Source: Candidatus Zixiibacteriota bacterium
Lineage (GTDB): Bacteria; Zixibacteria; MSB-5A5; GN15; FEB-12
Length of the DNA: 64,000 nucleotides
Assembly: GCA_040756055.1 (NCBI GenBank)
Contig: JBFLZR010000003.1
Coordinates: 107,260-171,259 of the forward strand
Direction: 5' to 3'
The position numbers and the translations under genes are program-made. Shown here piece after piece: positions 53,841 through 62,363 of the stretch (positions within the stretch are counted from its first letter, which is position 1; each line of letters starts with the position of its first letter). Below the pieces are notes generated by a model that saw only the letters and a program-made list of their open reading frames with translations, searched no databases and was not told the origin of the DNA.

Positions 53841-55766
53841 ATGATAAGGAATTATGTTTTGAGTGGTCTCATCAGGAACAGCTTTTTTACCGTCCTTTTG
53901 ACCGCTTTTTTTGTGGTCACAAGTATCTCTTCGGGCATCTCGCAGGACATTGATCCCGGGATCGAGGAAGCCCTTAAGGCGGGGGATACCGCGAAGGCTA
54001 TTAACCTTATTGATGCGGATATTTCCCTGGACCCTTCCAACCCCTGGAATTACTACTTTAAAGGCATGATTTATTTTAATCGTGGCAAGTACAGCCAGGC
54101 CGCCAAGGAGTTCGAAGCCGCCTTGGATAAAAGGGGCAAACACTATGAATCTCTTTATCAGTTGGGTCTGTGTTATCTAAATATGGGCGAGCTCGACAAA
54201 GCGGAAAAGGCCATGGAAGAAGGGCGCAAAAAGGACAAAAAGAACAAACATCGCTTTGAAGACGGTTACGGTTTGGTGATGCTTGCCAAGCAGAACTGGC
54301 AGGAAGCTGATCGGGCTTTCCGACAGGCTCTGGTCGATGATTCGCTGAATCCGATGTATCATATTCATCTGGGCGACGCCAACTTCTACCAGGGTGTCCC
54401 GGCCCTGGCCATCATTGAGTACGAGAAGGCTCTTCAGGTTGATACTGCCGGGCTGGAAGTTTACTATCACTGGGCCGAAGCCTGTCTGGAGATGAAGGAC
54501 TATACTTGCGCTATCGAGAAACTTCGAATCGTGCTCACCAAGGACAGCACCCATGCTCCGGCCTGGATGAGAGCCGGCGGCATCTATTTCAAGGCGGGTC
54601 TTTCCTCGCGTACCCGTCAGGATCGCATCGACCGTTTCCGCGACGCTATAGGTTCGTATAAAAGGTATGTGGAGCTCTCGGGGGCCGAACCGGATTCTTC
54701 CAACGTTCGCGTGTTTTTCGAACTGGCTATGGCCTACACGAATTTGAATGGTTTTGAAGACGCCGCCGAGAATTTCGAAAAAGTCCTCGCTATTCCGATG
54801 GAGCCGCGCGATGTCTATTTCCATTATGGCAAAGCTCTGTGGTATAACAAGAATTTTGAAAAGGCCGCCGAGATGCTCAAAAAGCATCTTGAGTGGGTTG
54901 ACGCCCAGGGTGAAGGCGTTAACACCGGCGTGGACAAAGCCGAGGTTTACCAGTATCTGGGCGATAGTTATTTCTATCGCGACCCTAAAGACTTCGTGTC
55001 GGCCGTGGACTGGTACAAAAAGTCGTACGACCTGAATACGGACCAGAAGCGTGTCGTTCAAAACATAGCCGTTGCCTACCACAGTCTCAAGAGCTACTCT
55101 CAGGCGATTGAATTCTACAATAAGCGAATCGCTTTTGGAATCGACTCGAGTTCCTCTTCCATTTATAAGAACGCCGGCTATTGCGCTCTCAACATAGCCA
55201 ACGGCTCAGGTGGCGCGGAAGACGATATTGATGAGCTTGATGAGGACCTGGGTGACAGCCCCGTTGATAACGGTATTGACCCCAATGTCAACTACTATCA
55301 GGTCGCTGTGGACTATCTGGTCAATTACATGGAATTCAACAAGGACGACCTCAGCGTTCAGGAAGCCATCGCCAACACCTATCTCTACCAGCTCCAGGAT
55401 TGTACCAACGGAGTCGAGCACTTTGAGAAGGTTCTGGTTATGGACCCAAACAATTGTGGCGCCAACAAGGCTCTTGGTTATGCCTATTTCGGCGGTGTCT
55501 GCACCAAGAATTATACCAAGGCCCTCGGTTACCTGACCAAAGCTCAGACCTGCCTCGCTGCTTCCAGCGGTGAATGCTCCGATGTTCCTCTTATCCTGTG
55601 GATAGCCCAGGCCTATCACCTGAGGGCGGTGGAGAAGACCGAAGCGAAGCAGGATGCGACGGATGATTTTCGTAATGCACACACCTGGTATGTTCAGTGT
55701 CTTAAGTGTGAACCTAACAATAAAGACGCCAAACTGGGCAAGGATCAGACCGAATACGAATTTTAA
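53841..55766 (+). CDS. Exported TPR-repeat protein
   Basis: 641 residues. N-terminal signal sequence (hydrophobic residues 15-32), then at least eight TPR-like units such as YSQAAKEFEAALDKRGKHYE, ALAIIEYEKALQVD and GFEDAAENFEKVLAIPM. The cysteine-containing C-terminal units (CTNGVEHFEKVLVMDPNNC, then CLKCEPNN) suggest a periplasmic disulfide-rich end. It heads the ExbB/ExbD/TonB cluster and could scaffold it. Confidence 0.85.
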   Translation: MIRNYVLSGLIRNSFFTVLLTAFFVVTSISSGISQDIDPGIEEALKAGDTAKAINLIDADISLDPSNPWNYYFKGMIYFNRGKYSQAAKEFEAALDKRGKHYESLYQLGLCYLNMGELDKAEKAMEEGRKKDKKNKHRFEDGYGLVMLAKQNWQEADRAFRQALVDDSLNPMYHIHLGDANFYQGVPALAIIEYEKALQVDTAGLEVYYHWAEACLEMKDYTCAIEKLRIVLTKDSTHAPAWMRAGGIYFKAGLSSRTRQDRIDRFRDAIGSYKRYVELSGAEPDSSNVRVFFELAMAYTNLNGFEDAAENFEKVLAIPMEPRDVYFHYGKALWYNKNFEKAAEMLKKHLEWVDAQGEGVNTGVDKAEVYQYLGDSYFYRDPKDFVSAVDWYKKSYDLNTDQKRVVQNIAVAYHSLKSYSQAIEFYNKRIAFGIDSSSSSIYKNAGYCALNIANGSGGAEDDIDELDEDLGDSPVDNGIDPNVNYYQVAVDYLVNYMEFNKDDLSVQEAIANTYLYQLQDCTNGVEHFEKVLVMDPNNCGANKALGYAYFGGVCTKNYTKALGYLTKAQTCLAASSGECSDVPLILWIAQAYHLRAVEKTEAKQDATDDFRNAHTWYVQCLKCEPNNKDAKLGKDQTEYEF

Positions 55767-55818
55767 GGGCCAGGCCCTTCTTGATAGATTGGATGAACAC
55801 TAATTCTTGGGAGTTTTG

Positions 55819-56772
55819 ATGGCTGTAGACGAAAGCAAAGACAAGAAAGTTGCTAGTAAGCCAATAACCGAAGCTCAGAGGTTCAGGTATATCGGTTTCG
55901 AGGTCTTCCCCGGCAAGCCGAAAGACCTGTTTAAATCGGATAAGGAGAAGGCAAAATATGTCGATGGTGTCGTCAGTAAGCGCGCCAAGGGTGACGTACT
56001 CAGAGATCAGTGCACCCTTCTGGAGCAGCGCGTTTCCACGACCGACCGGCTGGTGCTGACCATCGCCTCGATCATCATCTTTGCCACCCTGTTTATTCCC
56101 TGGTATTCCGCTTACAATGAAATAGTGGTGGAGACCACCCAACCGGTCCAGACTGAGCAGGCGCCGGTTGTTGCTGACAGCGCCATGCTCGCCCAGGCCG
56201 GCGATACCCTGGCGACTCAGGCAGCGCAAACAACGACCGAATCGGCCACTGAACAAGCGGCCGAAGCGATCCCGCCGACCACGGTAGCTCAGACTGACGG
56301 TTCTAACGAAGAAGTTATTACCGGTTATGTCGCTAAAAAGAAGGTGAACAAGGAATACGAGCGCCTGACCGGGATAGGTTCATTCCTCGCTATCGGTTCA
56401 GTTGCTTCGTACGCGTTCTCGTCCGGTTTCGCCGTTGCCGTCAGCGTGATAGTATTTTTGATCTATACGCTTCTTTGTATCGCGCTGCCCGTTTACACAC
56501 TGTACGGCTTGTACGGCCTTAAGGGTGATCCTGACAAAAAAGCCCTGCAGCTCAAAAAGATGCTGCGCTATAACTGGATCCCGCTGATTCTGTTCTTTTT
56601 GGCGATGATTCTTTCGTTCTTTGGATCCGAATACGGGTTCGACGCCGCTAATATGTTTACCAGCCTCGGTGATGGTTATGGTCCGGGTGTCTTTCTGAAT
56701 GTTCTTTCCTGGGGTATCATAGTATCTCTGGGTGCGTTCATTCTGGTGGCCGTCAAAGGGGTCGAGATTTAA
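55819..56772 (+). CDS. Unrecognised multi-pass membrane protein in the ExbB/TonB cluster
   Basis: 317 residues. A polar N-terminus (RYIGFEVFPGKPKDLF) leads to a first membrane segment near residues 75-95. A Thr/Gln/Ala-rich periplasmic linker of about 100 residues follows, then three or four more membrane segments (residues about 190-315). ATG 55819 is 5 nt after GGGAG. No family recognised. Its place between the TPR gene and exbB argues for a part in the same apparatus. Confidence 0.75.
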   Translation: MAVDESKDKKVASKPITEAQRFRYIGFEVFPGKPKDLFKSDKEKAKYVDGVVSKRAKGDVLRDQCTLLEQRVSTTDRLVLTIASIIIFATLFIPWYSAYNEIVVETTQPVQTEQAPVVADSAMLAQAGDTLATQAAQTTTESATEQAAEAIPPTTVAQTDGSNEEVITGYVAKKKVNKEYERLTGIGSFLAIGSVASYAFSSGFAVAVSVIVFLIYTLLCIALPVYTLYGLYGLKGDPDKKALQLKKMLRYNWIPLILFFLAMILSFFGSEYGFDAANMFTSLGDGYGPGVFLNVLSWGIIVSLGAFILVAVKGVEI

Positions 56773-56821
56773 CGAGTAAAAGAAAAATACAAATATAACT
56801 TAATCTGGAGGATTAGTTCAC

Positions 56822-57580
56822 GTGGTTAAACAAACGATTTTCGTCACTCTTAACGCAATCGTTGCTTTCGCGATAGGCTTTGGCCTGTGGTATGGAGTGT
56901 TTAGAACATCAGACAATCCCATCGTTCACTCGATCTATCAGGGCGGACCGCTCGTGGTGGTTCTGATTATGATCCTTTGTATGCTCATAGTCTTTGTTAT
57001 CGAGCGCTACATGTCCCTGTATGGCGTCGCCAAGGGAAAGAGCTCGGTCCAGGTGTTCTTCAAGAAGCTGGTCACGCTTATTCAGAATGACGATCTCGAT
57101 GGCGCCCTGGCTGCCTGCGACAAGCAGCGCGGCACGACCGCCAACGTCCTGAGAGCCGGCATCGACCGCTACCGCGAAGTCAAAGGCAACAGCGCGATGG
57201 ATGCTGAGAAGAAGATTCAGCTGACGCAGTCGGCTATCGAAGAAGCCAACGCCCTCGAGGGACCGCTTCTTGAGCGTAATCTTATCGCCCTCTCGACCAT
57301 TGCTTCGATCGCGACCATGGTTGGACTTCTGGGAACGACTATCGGTATGATTCGCGCCTTTGCCGCTACCGGTAACGTTGAAGGCGGCGTTATCGACGCC
57401 ACCCAGCTGGCCGTTGGTATTTCCGAGGCTCTGGTTAACACCGCCGGTGGACTCGTCTCCGGTATTCTCGGAATCTTTTTCTACAATTTCTTTGTTAATA
57501 AGGTAGATGCCTTTAACTATACGACCGACGAGGCGACCTTTGAAATCATGCAGATTCTGAAGGAAAAAGAAGGAATCTAA
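56822..57580 (+). CDS. exbB: MotA/TolQ/ExbB proton-channel protein
   Basis: 252 residues. Three membrane segments; the conserved region is LEGPLLERNLIALSTIASIA, then VGLLGTTIGMIRAFAA and GISEALVNTAGGLVSGILG. It forms the proton channel with ExbD. GTG start, SD GGAGG. The exbD gene begins 3 bp after the stop. ExbB and TolQ cannot be separated on sequence alone; the two tonB genes favour ExbB. Confidence 0.93.
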   Translation: MVKQTIFVTLNAIVAFAIGFGLWYGVFRTSDNPIVHSIYQGGPLVVVLIMILCMLIVFVIERYMSLYGVAKGKSSVQVFFKKLVTLIQNDDLDGALAACDKQRGTTANVLRAGIDRYREVKGNSAMDAEKKIQLTQSAIEEANALEGPLLERNLIALSTIASIATMVGLLGTTIGMIRAFAATGNVEGGVIDATQLAVGISEALVNTAGGLVSGILGIFFYNFFVNKVDAFNYTTDEATFEIMQILKEKEGI

Positions 57581-57583
57581 AAA

Positions 57584-58081
57584 ATGGCAACCAAGAAGAA
57601 ACGGCGCATTTCTATCAGGATCGATATGACTCCGATGGTGGATATCGCCTTCTTGCTTCTGATCTTCTATATGGCGACCACGCAGTTCAAGCCACCGGAA
57701 GCGAGGGCTGTGGATCTGCCGCAATCGCATTCGCAGATTGAGTTGCCGGATAAAGATATTATCAATATCACCGTGACCAAGTACGACTCCATTTACGTGG
57801 ACTACGTCGAAAAGCGTACTATCGATATCGAGGGCCAGGAGGTGGAAACCAAGGTCCGTATCGTCAAGACGACCGACACGTACAATGTCTCGGGTGAGAT
57901 TAACCGGGCCAGAGCTAAAAACTACAGGGCGCTGATTGTGATCAAGGCCGATGAAAAGGCCAGCTTCGGCATCATGCAGGATGTAATGCGGTCCATGCAG
58001 GAAAACCACCTCGAACGCTTCCTGATTATCACCGATCACGAAGTTGAAGTCGGCGGTGGGACCGGTGAAGAAGAGGCTTAA
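57584..58081 (+). CDS. exbD: ExbD/TolR family protein 1
   Basis: 165 residues. A basic N-terminus, then RIDMTPMVDIAFLLLIFYM with the conserved proton-carrying Asp in the membrane helix, and a periplasmic domain. The insert after the helix (VEKRTIDIEGQEVETKV) is longer than in E. coli ExbD. Starts 3 bp after exbB. Confidence 0.93.
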   Translation: MATKKKRRISIRIDMTPMVDIAFLLLIFYMATTQFKPPEARAVDLPQSHSQIELPDKDIINITVTKYDSIYVDYVEKRTIDIEGQEVETKVRIVKTTDTYNVSGEINRARAKNYRALIVIKADEKASFGIMQDVMRSMQENHLERFLIITDHEVEVGGGTGEEEA

Positions 58082-58111
58082 CCGGAGAGCGGTTTTTAGC
58101 GAAAGGTCAAA

Positions 58112-58153
58112 ATGAAACGCGTATATATATATATTGAGAGGAGAGTGATGTAA
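58112..58153 (+). CDS. Possible 13-codon leader ORF before the second exbD
   Basis: ATG after AAAGG; reads MKRVYIYIERRVM then stop, ending 3 nt before the ATG of the next gene. Its (TA)n codons give alternating Tyr-Ile. It may couple translation or may be fortuitous. Confidence 0.3.
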   Translation: MKRVYIYIERRVM

Positions 58154-58156
58154 TAA

Positions 58157-58813
58157 ATGGCCGGTGAAGTTGCAGAACGGGCACCGAAAGGCGGAAAAAA
58201 GGGATTAAGAAGGCCCAAGCGAAGAATCTCTATCCGTATCGATATGACACCGATGGTTGACATCGCTTTCCTTCTGTTGATCTTCTACATGGTTACGACC
58301 GTGTTCTCGATGCCCCAGGCTATGGAAATTAACCTGCCTCCCATCGAGCAGGAAGAGGATATCGAGGTTGCCGAGTCGAACCTTCTGTCGATTCGCGTCG
58401 ATGCCGACGGTCGCTTCTGGTGGAATCTGAAAACGCCGACGCCGGATAATCTGCCCATACTGTTGCCTTCAGCTCCTCTCAGCGCCGATGATACGGTTAA
58501 ATACCGTCTTGATTCGGACACTCTCAGGAGCCTTTTGATGGCACAGAACCTTGAGAATCCCAAACTCAATACACTGATTCTCATCCATCGGGACGGAAGT
58601 TACGGCGATATGGTTGATATCCTCGACGAAATCGACTTTCTCGAACGCGGTTGGAACCGTAACATTGCCGACCGGTTGGGCGTAAAGATCGAAGAAATTC
58701 CCAAAGATGAGAAATTCTCGTATCGTTATGCCATCGGCAAATGGGAAGATCGAGATAATAAGGTCATTGAAGCTGCCGTGGTTCAGGCACAAGGAAGGGG
58801 TGAATTACAATGA
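58157..58813 (+). CDS. exbD: ExbD/TolR family protein 2
   Basis: 218 residues. RIDMTPMVDIAFLLLIFYM is nearly identical to copy 1, with the membrane Asp conserved. The periplasmic part differs and is longer (about 165 residues), ending FSYRYAIGKWEDRDNK. Two ExbD proteins with one ExbB suggest a hetero-oligomeric motor. It overlaps tonB by 4 bp. Confidence 0.92.
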   Translation: MAGEVAERAPKGGKKGLRRPKRRISIRIDMTPMVDIAFLLLIFYMVTTVFSMPQAMEINLPPIEQEEDIEVAESNLLSIRVDADGRFWWNLKTPTPDNLPILLPSAPLSADDTVKYRLDSDTLRSLLMAQNLENPKLNTLILIHRDGSYGDMVDILDEIDFLERGWNRNIADRLGVKIEEIPKDEKFSYRYAIGKWEDRDNKVIEAAVVQAQGRGELQ

Positions 58814-59547
58814 CAACCCCAAATGCATTGTACTCGCCGTACGGAGCTTTTGAGCTGAAGGCCCGCTACCAGTTTAATTTCATGCTGGGAACGCTCATTA
58901 CAGTGGCTGCTGTTGCGGCCATCCTTCTCACCTTCTGGATTATCAACAAGATGGGAGAGGATGACCTCGAGGCCATCGATTTGAGCGCCAAGGTGATTAA
59001 AACCGTAGCGGATCTGGGACCACCGCCCAGCGTGGCCAAAAAGCCGCCGCAGGTGAAGGTGGATCAGCCGCAGGTGGCTGCCCCGAAAGTGGGTATCCCC
59101 AAGCCGGTTGCCGACGATGAAGCTATCGACGAGGATGTCGTCTTGGCTACTCGTGACGAGCTGGCGGAGATCGTGGCTCCGGATATAGCTGCTGTGAACG
59201 AAGGCGACGGTAATATCGTTATCGATATCGCTGAGGACGATTATCTGCCGGCGCCGGACGAGTTCGTTCCGGTGGAAATCTATCCGGAGATGATTTTCCA
59301 GCAGGCCCCCGAATACCCGCGACTGGCCAAACAGGCCGGTATCACCGGTGTCGTGTGGGTCCGCGCTCTGGTCGACAAGGAAGGTAATGTGCGCAATTCC
59401 ATGGTGCACAAATCTTCCGGAACCGCTTCGCTCGATGAAGCCGCCGTCGCGGCCGCGTACAAAAACAAATTCAAACCCGGCATTCAAAACGGTCGTCCCG
59501 TCAACTGCTGGGTGAGCTATAAAGTCGTGTTCGAGCTCGATACTTAA
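58810..59547 (+). CDS. tonB: TonB family protein 1
   Basis: 245 residues. A conserved cytoplasmic motif YGAFELKARYQ precedes one membrane helix (residues 27-45). A short Pro/Lys/Val spacer follows, then an acidic linker and the TonB C-terminal domain (YPRLAKQAGITGVVWVRALVDKEG, then AYKNKFKPGIQNGRPV). ATG overlaps the exbD2 stop. Confidence 0.92.
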   Translation: MTTPNALYSPYGAFELKARYQFNFMLGTLITVAAVAAILLTFWIINKMGEDDLEAIDLSAKVIKTVADLGPPPSVAKKPPQVKVDQPQVAAPKVGIPKPVADDEAIDEDVVLATRDELAEIVAPDIAAVNEGDGNIVIDIAEDDYLPAPDEFVPVEIYPEMIFQQAPEYPRLAKQAGITGVVWVRALVDKEGNVRNSMVHKSSGTASLDEAAVAAAYKNKFKPGIQNGRPVNCWVSYKVVFELDT

Positions 59548-59584
59548 TCGATTTTCGTCAGTACGACTTTTTAGCTGAAAGATC

Positions 59585-59623
59585 CGGGCATCCAATTGCT
59601 CCACGCAATCGGATGCCCGTTTT
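59585..59623 (+). terminator. Rho-independent terminator after tonB1
   Basis: 9-bp stem CGGGCATCC/GGATGCCCG plus inner ATTGC/GCAAT (59585-59593, 59611-59619; 59595-59599, 59605-59609), then T4. It separates tonB1 from tonB2. Confidence 0.88.
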
Positions 59624-59889
59624 CTATCCCCGAATCAATTGCCTGCCGGAAGATTTCATACTCTCCAGAGTATCTAATTTAGGGCAGCGAGCTAAACCAA
59701 CGATCGATTCGCTGCGTCTCATTATTAGTAGTAGGAGGGAATCCCATCTCGCTGGGCCTGAGTACGGAAATGGAACGTGCTCGCCACTCTTCTCGCTCAG
59801 TTTTTTTGCCACGACTCGAATCGATGACGTTGAACATACATGGTGAATATCATCACCTGTGACGCAATGCAGGGAGGAGGTGATTTGCG
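59624..59889 (+). other. Leader of tonB2 with competing pairings around the ribosome-binding site
   Basis: A 266-nt leader without a plausible ORF. A stem GCAGCGA/TCGCTGC is at 59684-59690/59709-59715. Upstream ATCACCT (59852-59858) is the exact complement of the SD AGGTGAT (59878-59884). GGTGA at 59842-59846 can pair with the same TCACC. No clear promoter is seen. Confidence 0.45.
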
Positions 59890-60615
59890 ATGACAGCGTC
59901 AACTTATACGCCGTACGGGGCTTTCGAATTGAAAGCAAGGTATCAACCTAACCTAATAAAGGCCATGCTGCTCACAATTACAACGGTGGGTGTGATCCTG
60001 CTGGCAGCCTTACTGATAGAAAATCTCAAGGGCGAGCCACAGATACTTCCGGATGACAAGAAGGAGGATCGAATCATCATCATCACGGATATAAAGCAGG
60101 AACCACTGATTATCAGGTCTCGCGACATGAATGAGCAGTTCGAGCGGTCCATGGAAGCGAGAGGGACGATTCCAAAACCGATTGTCGACAGTCTCGTTGC
60201 CGACCCGGATGCCATGATTGCCTCGCGCATAGAAAAGCAGTATATGGTCGATGCCACGGGATTCGATGGGATTCCCGAAGGAACAAATATCATTGTCGTG
60301 GAAACCGAAGACGTAATCCCGCCCGCGACGGAATTCCATCCGACCGACACCCCGGCGGAGATGATCTTTTCCGTTAAGCCCATCTATCCGAGATTGGCGA
60401 AATTGTCTGGATTGGAAGGCGTGGTCTCTGTGCAGGCCTATGTCGGCATTGACGGAAACGTAATCAAGGCTCAGGTGGGGGTCTCCTCGGGATCGGATGT
60501 GCTCGATGAAGCCGCCGTGGAGGCGGCCTACAAAAACAAATTCAAGCCGGCTGTATTCGATGGTCAGCCGGTGGCTGTTTGGGTAACCTATCAAGTGCGC
60601 TTTACTCTGGACTAA
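59890..60615 (+). CDS. tonB: TonB family protein 2
   Basis: 241 residues. It repeats the N-terminal motif YGAFELKARYQ of copy 1, with a membrane helix at residues 24-44 and a TonB C-terminal domain (YPRLAKLSGLEGVVSVQAYVG, then YKNKFKPAVFDGQPVAVW). The spacer has almost no Pro-Lys repeats. ATG follows a perfect AGGAGGTGAT by 5 nt. It probably arose by duplication of tonB1. Confidence 0.9.
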   Translation: MTASTYTPYGAFELKARYQPNLIKAMLLTITTVGVILLAALLIENLKGEPQILPDDKKEDRIIIITDIKQEPLIIRSRDMNEQFERSMEARGTIPKPIVDSLVADPDAMIASRIEKQYMVDATGFDGIPEGTNIIVVETEDVIPPATEFHPTDTPAEMIFSVKPIYPRLAKLSGLEGVVSVQAYVGIDGNVIKAQVGVSSGSDVLDEAAVEAAYKNKFKPAVFDGQPVAVWVTYQVRFTLD

Positions 60616-60671
60616 AGGGCTGTCGTTGAAGACAGTTGCTGGGGGACAGCAGCAAAGGGAGGGTGACACCG

Positions 60672-60704
60672 GTGCCGGGCGAAGGGACTCGCCCGGTACA
60701 TTTT
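60672..60704. terminator. Bidirectional terminator between tonB2 and the minus-strand gene
   Basis: 11-bp stem GTGCCGGGCGA/TCGCCCGGTAC (60672-60682, 60689-60699; one G-T) with a 6-nt loop, followed by TTTT on the plus side. Confidence 0.85.
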
Positions 60705-60719
60705 GTTATCACACCGCTA

Positions 60720-61115
60720 TCAGGGCAGACGAAATTCAATTTTGAGTGAGACCCAGCTTGCAACAGGCTCACTGCCGCAATGCGCCGGCTCAAATTGATA
60801 CAGCTTCGCAGCGTCGAGAGCCGCCTCTTCGAAACCGCATGACTCGCAATCGGTCGTGACCACTTCCAAATCCGAAATATCACCTTCAATACCGACCAAT
60901 CCCTTAACCCAGACCGTGCCCTCAAGCTCCTGTTTAAGAGCCTCCGGGGGATAAGACGGCGATGGCTGGTGCACGGCTGTGGCCGGCGTAACAGCCGGAC
61001 CGTCAAAAAGCGAAGGAGGTCCGGGCAGGACAATCGCCATTGCCGCGTGTGAAGTGGAAAGGATCGCGATGATGAGAAGACCCGCTGCCAATGGATATGT
61101 TAAAAGATTTTTCAT
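60720..61115 (-). CDS. Exported protein with a TonB C-terminal-like domain
   Basis: 131 residues. Signal peptide near residues 1-27 (LAAGLLIIAILSTSHAAMA). The rest is a compact TonB-type domain: PPEALKQELEGTVWVKGLVG, then AALDAAKLYQFEPAHCGSEPV and SWVSLKIEFRLP. It has no membrane anchor after processing and a Cys pair (DCESCG), so it cannot transmit force as TonB does. It may bind a TonB partner or a receptor. Confidence 0.82.
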   Translation of the reverse strand: MKNLLTYPLAAGLLIIAILSTSHAAMAIVLPGPPSLFDGPAVTPATAVHQPSPSYPPEALKQELEGTVWVKGLVGIEGDISDLEVVTTDCESCGFEEAALDAAKLYQFEPAHCGSEPVASWVSLKIEFRLP

Positions 61116-61216
61116 TGGTGCCTCAAAGATTAAGACCCGGTAATGCCGCTAATTTGCTGAGAACCCTGTTGCTAATAACGACGCATTTATACACCGCGCC
61201 GTTCATATTTTATTTA

Positions 61217-61229
61217 CGGGATTATCCCG
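61217..61229 (-). terminator. Weak terminator of the 61246 gene
   Basis: Minus-strand hairpin CGGGA-TAA-TCCCG followed by TAAATAAAAT; 16 nt past the stop. Confidence 0.4.
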
Positions 61230-61245
61230 CGGGGGTTGCCACGAT

Positions 61246-62172
61246 TTATTTTGAATCGAACCTGAGCAACTGATTCTTTTGATCAAACGTGAGTGAAAAT
61301 CTCCTCAATACTTCGTAGCCGATATTCGGGCTATCCCAGTCCATGGCGAATGTGACTTTGATATTGAAAATGCTGTGTCCCGCCACCTGAAGAGGTTCAG
61401 CCAGCTGGGCGCCATACACGGCAAAACTGTTGTTGGCCGTCTTGGCCCATCCGATCAACCTGACCTCATCTCGCGTGCTCGTAGTTGCCATATAGGACCC
61501 GGGCAGGTTCAAGCCGCCTTCATGGCCGGTGTCAATGGTTGCCTGAAACTCCTTTGAGCCAAGTCTGGCGTCGACCAGGCAAAACAGCCCGTCTTTGCTG
61601 CGCATATAAGGCGTCACGTGTTTTCTGTCCGGTCCGGTCAAATCACCGAACTGCATCTGTATTTCCTTGTCGTGGTAGTCAATAGTCAGAAGCAAATCCG
61701 AAAACAGGCCGAAACTGAGGATTCCCATAATCGGTCCTTTCACCAGGCCCGGAAGATTTCCGTAGTCACGCGCCATGCATTTTAGCCCCCGAAACACTGC
61801 CCCGCCGATTTGTATGCTGTCAACAAAGACCAGATCGTGGTACTGTACGTTACTACCGGTACCATCGTCGTTCAGAGCCAGCCCCACCTTGCGAAGCCCG
61901 AATTTCGTAACCAGCGAGGTGTCAATCCGGCCGTCTCCCGATGTACCGGTATCGAGCAGAAAAGAGAAGGGGCCTTCACCATTGACTTTCGCCTTAACGA
62001 CAATCTGCCCGTAAGAGCATTTAATCGGGACCTTGACGACCTCGGTGGCCAGTTCAGTTCTGGGGGGGATGGGCAGAGACTGCTCAGCCTCAATTTCGAC
62101 CGCTCCGCCGGCACCGTGTGACAGACCCAGCGCCATCAGGGCAATAGCGATATGTGGCAATTTTGGCAGCAT
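61246..62172 (-). CDS. Exported aspartyl protease-like protein (pepsin-retropepsin fold)
   Basis: 308 residues; signal peptide ends near GGA-VE. Two lobes are visible: LLDTGTSGDG in the first and TIDTGHEGGLN in the second, both with D-T-G intact. This is the complete two-motif pattern, unlike the protein at 42981. Probably periplasmic; the substrate is unknown. Confidence 0.83.
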   Translation of the reverse strand: MLPKLPHIAIALMALGLSHGAGGAVEIEAEQSLPIPPRTELATEVVKVPIKCSYGQIVVKAKVNGEGPFSFLLDTGTSGDGRIDTSLVTKFGLRKVGLALNDDGTGSNVQYHDLVFVDSIQIGGAVFRGLKCMARDYGNLPGLVKGPIMGILSFGLFSDLLLTIDYHDKEIQMQFGDLTGPDRKHVTPYMRSKDGLFCLVDARLGSKEFQATIDTGHEGGLNLPGSYMATTSTRDEVRLIGWAKTANNSFAVYGAQLAEPLQVAGHSIFNIKVTFAMDWDSPNIGYEVLRRFSLTFDQKNQLLRFDSK

Positions 62173-62334
62173 ACAAAAGCCTCCATAAAAAACTACGCAT
62201 CAGATATTGATTTGGTTCAAAAGTCCGTCGGCCGACACGCGCGACTTTCCATGCCGTAAGTCATTGTCGGAACGAGCATTAGTCTGGGGGGCGATTTTTT
62301 CATGAAAAATTGGTGCGATTTTTTGAAAATGCAC

Positions 62335-62363
62335 TTGACAACTGCACAAATGTGCAGTATTAT
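62335..62363 (+). promoter_or_regulatory. Promoter with an embedded operator resembling the Fibrobacter LexA box
   Basis: TTGACA (62335-62340), 17-bp spacer, TATTAT (62358-62363). The spacer holds ACTGCACA-AA-TGTGCAGT (62341-62358), an 8+8 inverted repeat. Its core TGCACAAATGTGCA fits TGCNC-N4-GTGCA. The position between -35 and -10 is ideal for repression. Confidence 0.82.

Noticed and set aside
56909-58039. 376-codon minus-strand open frame
   Set aside because: Antisense to exbB and exbD1, which carry clear family motifs.
58121-58135. (TA)n run as a phase-variable repeat
   Set aside because: Only about six to seven units, not inside a clear gene; too short to call.
59613-59846. 77-codon ORF before tonB2
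   Set aside because: No ribosome-binding site, no recognisable domain, and it overlaps the terminator hairpin and leader structures.
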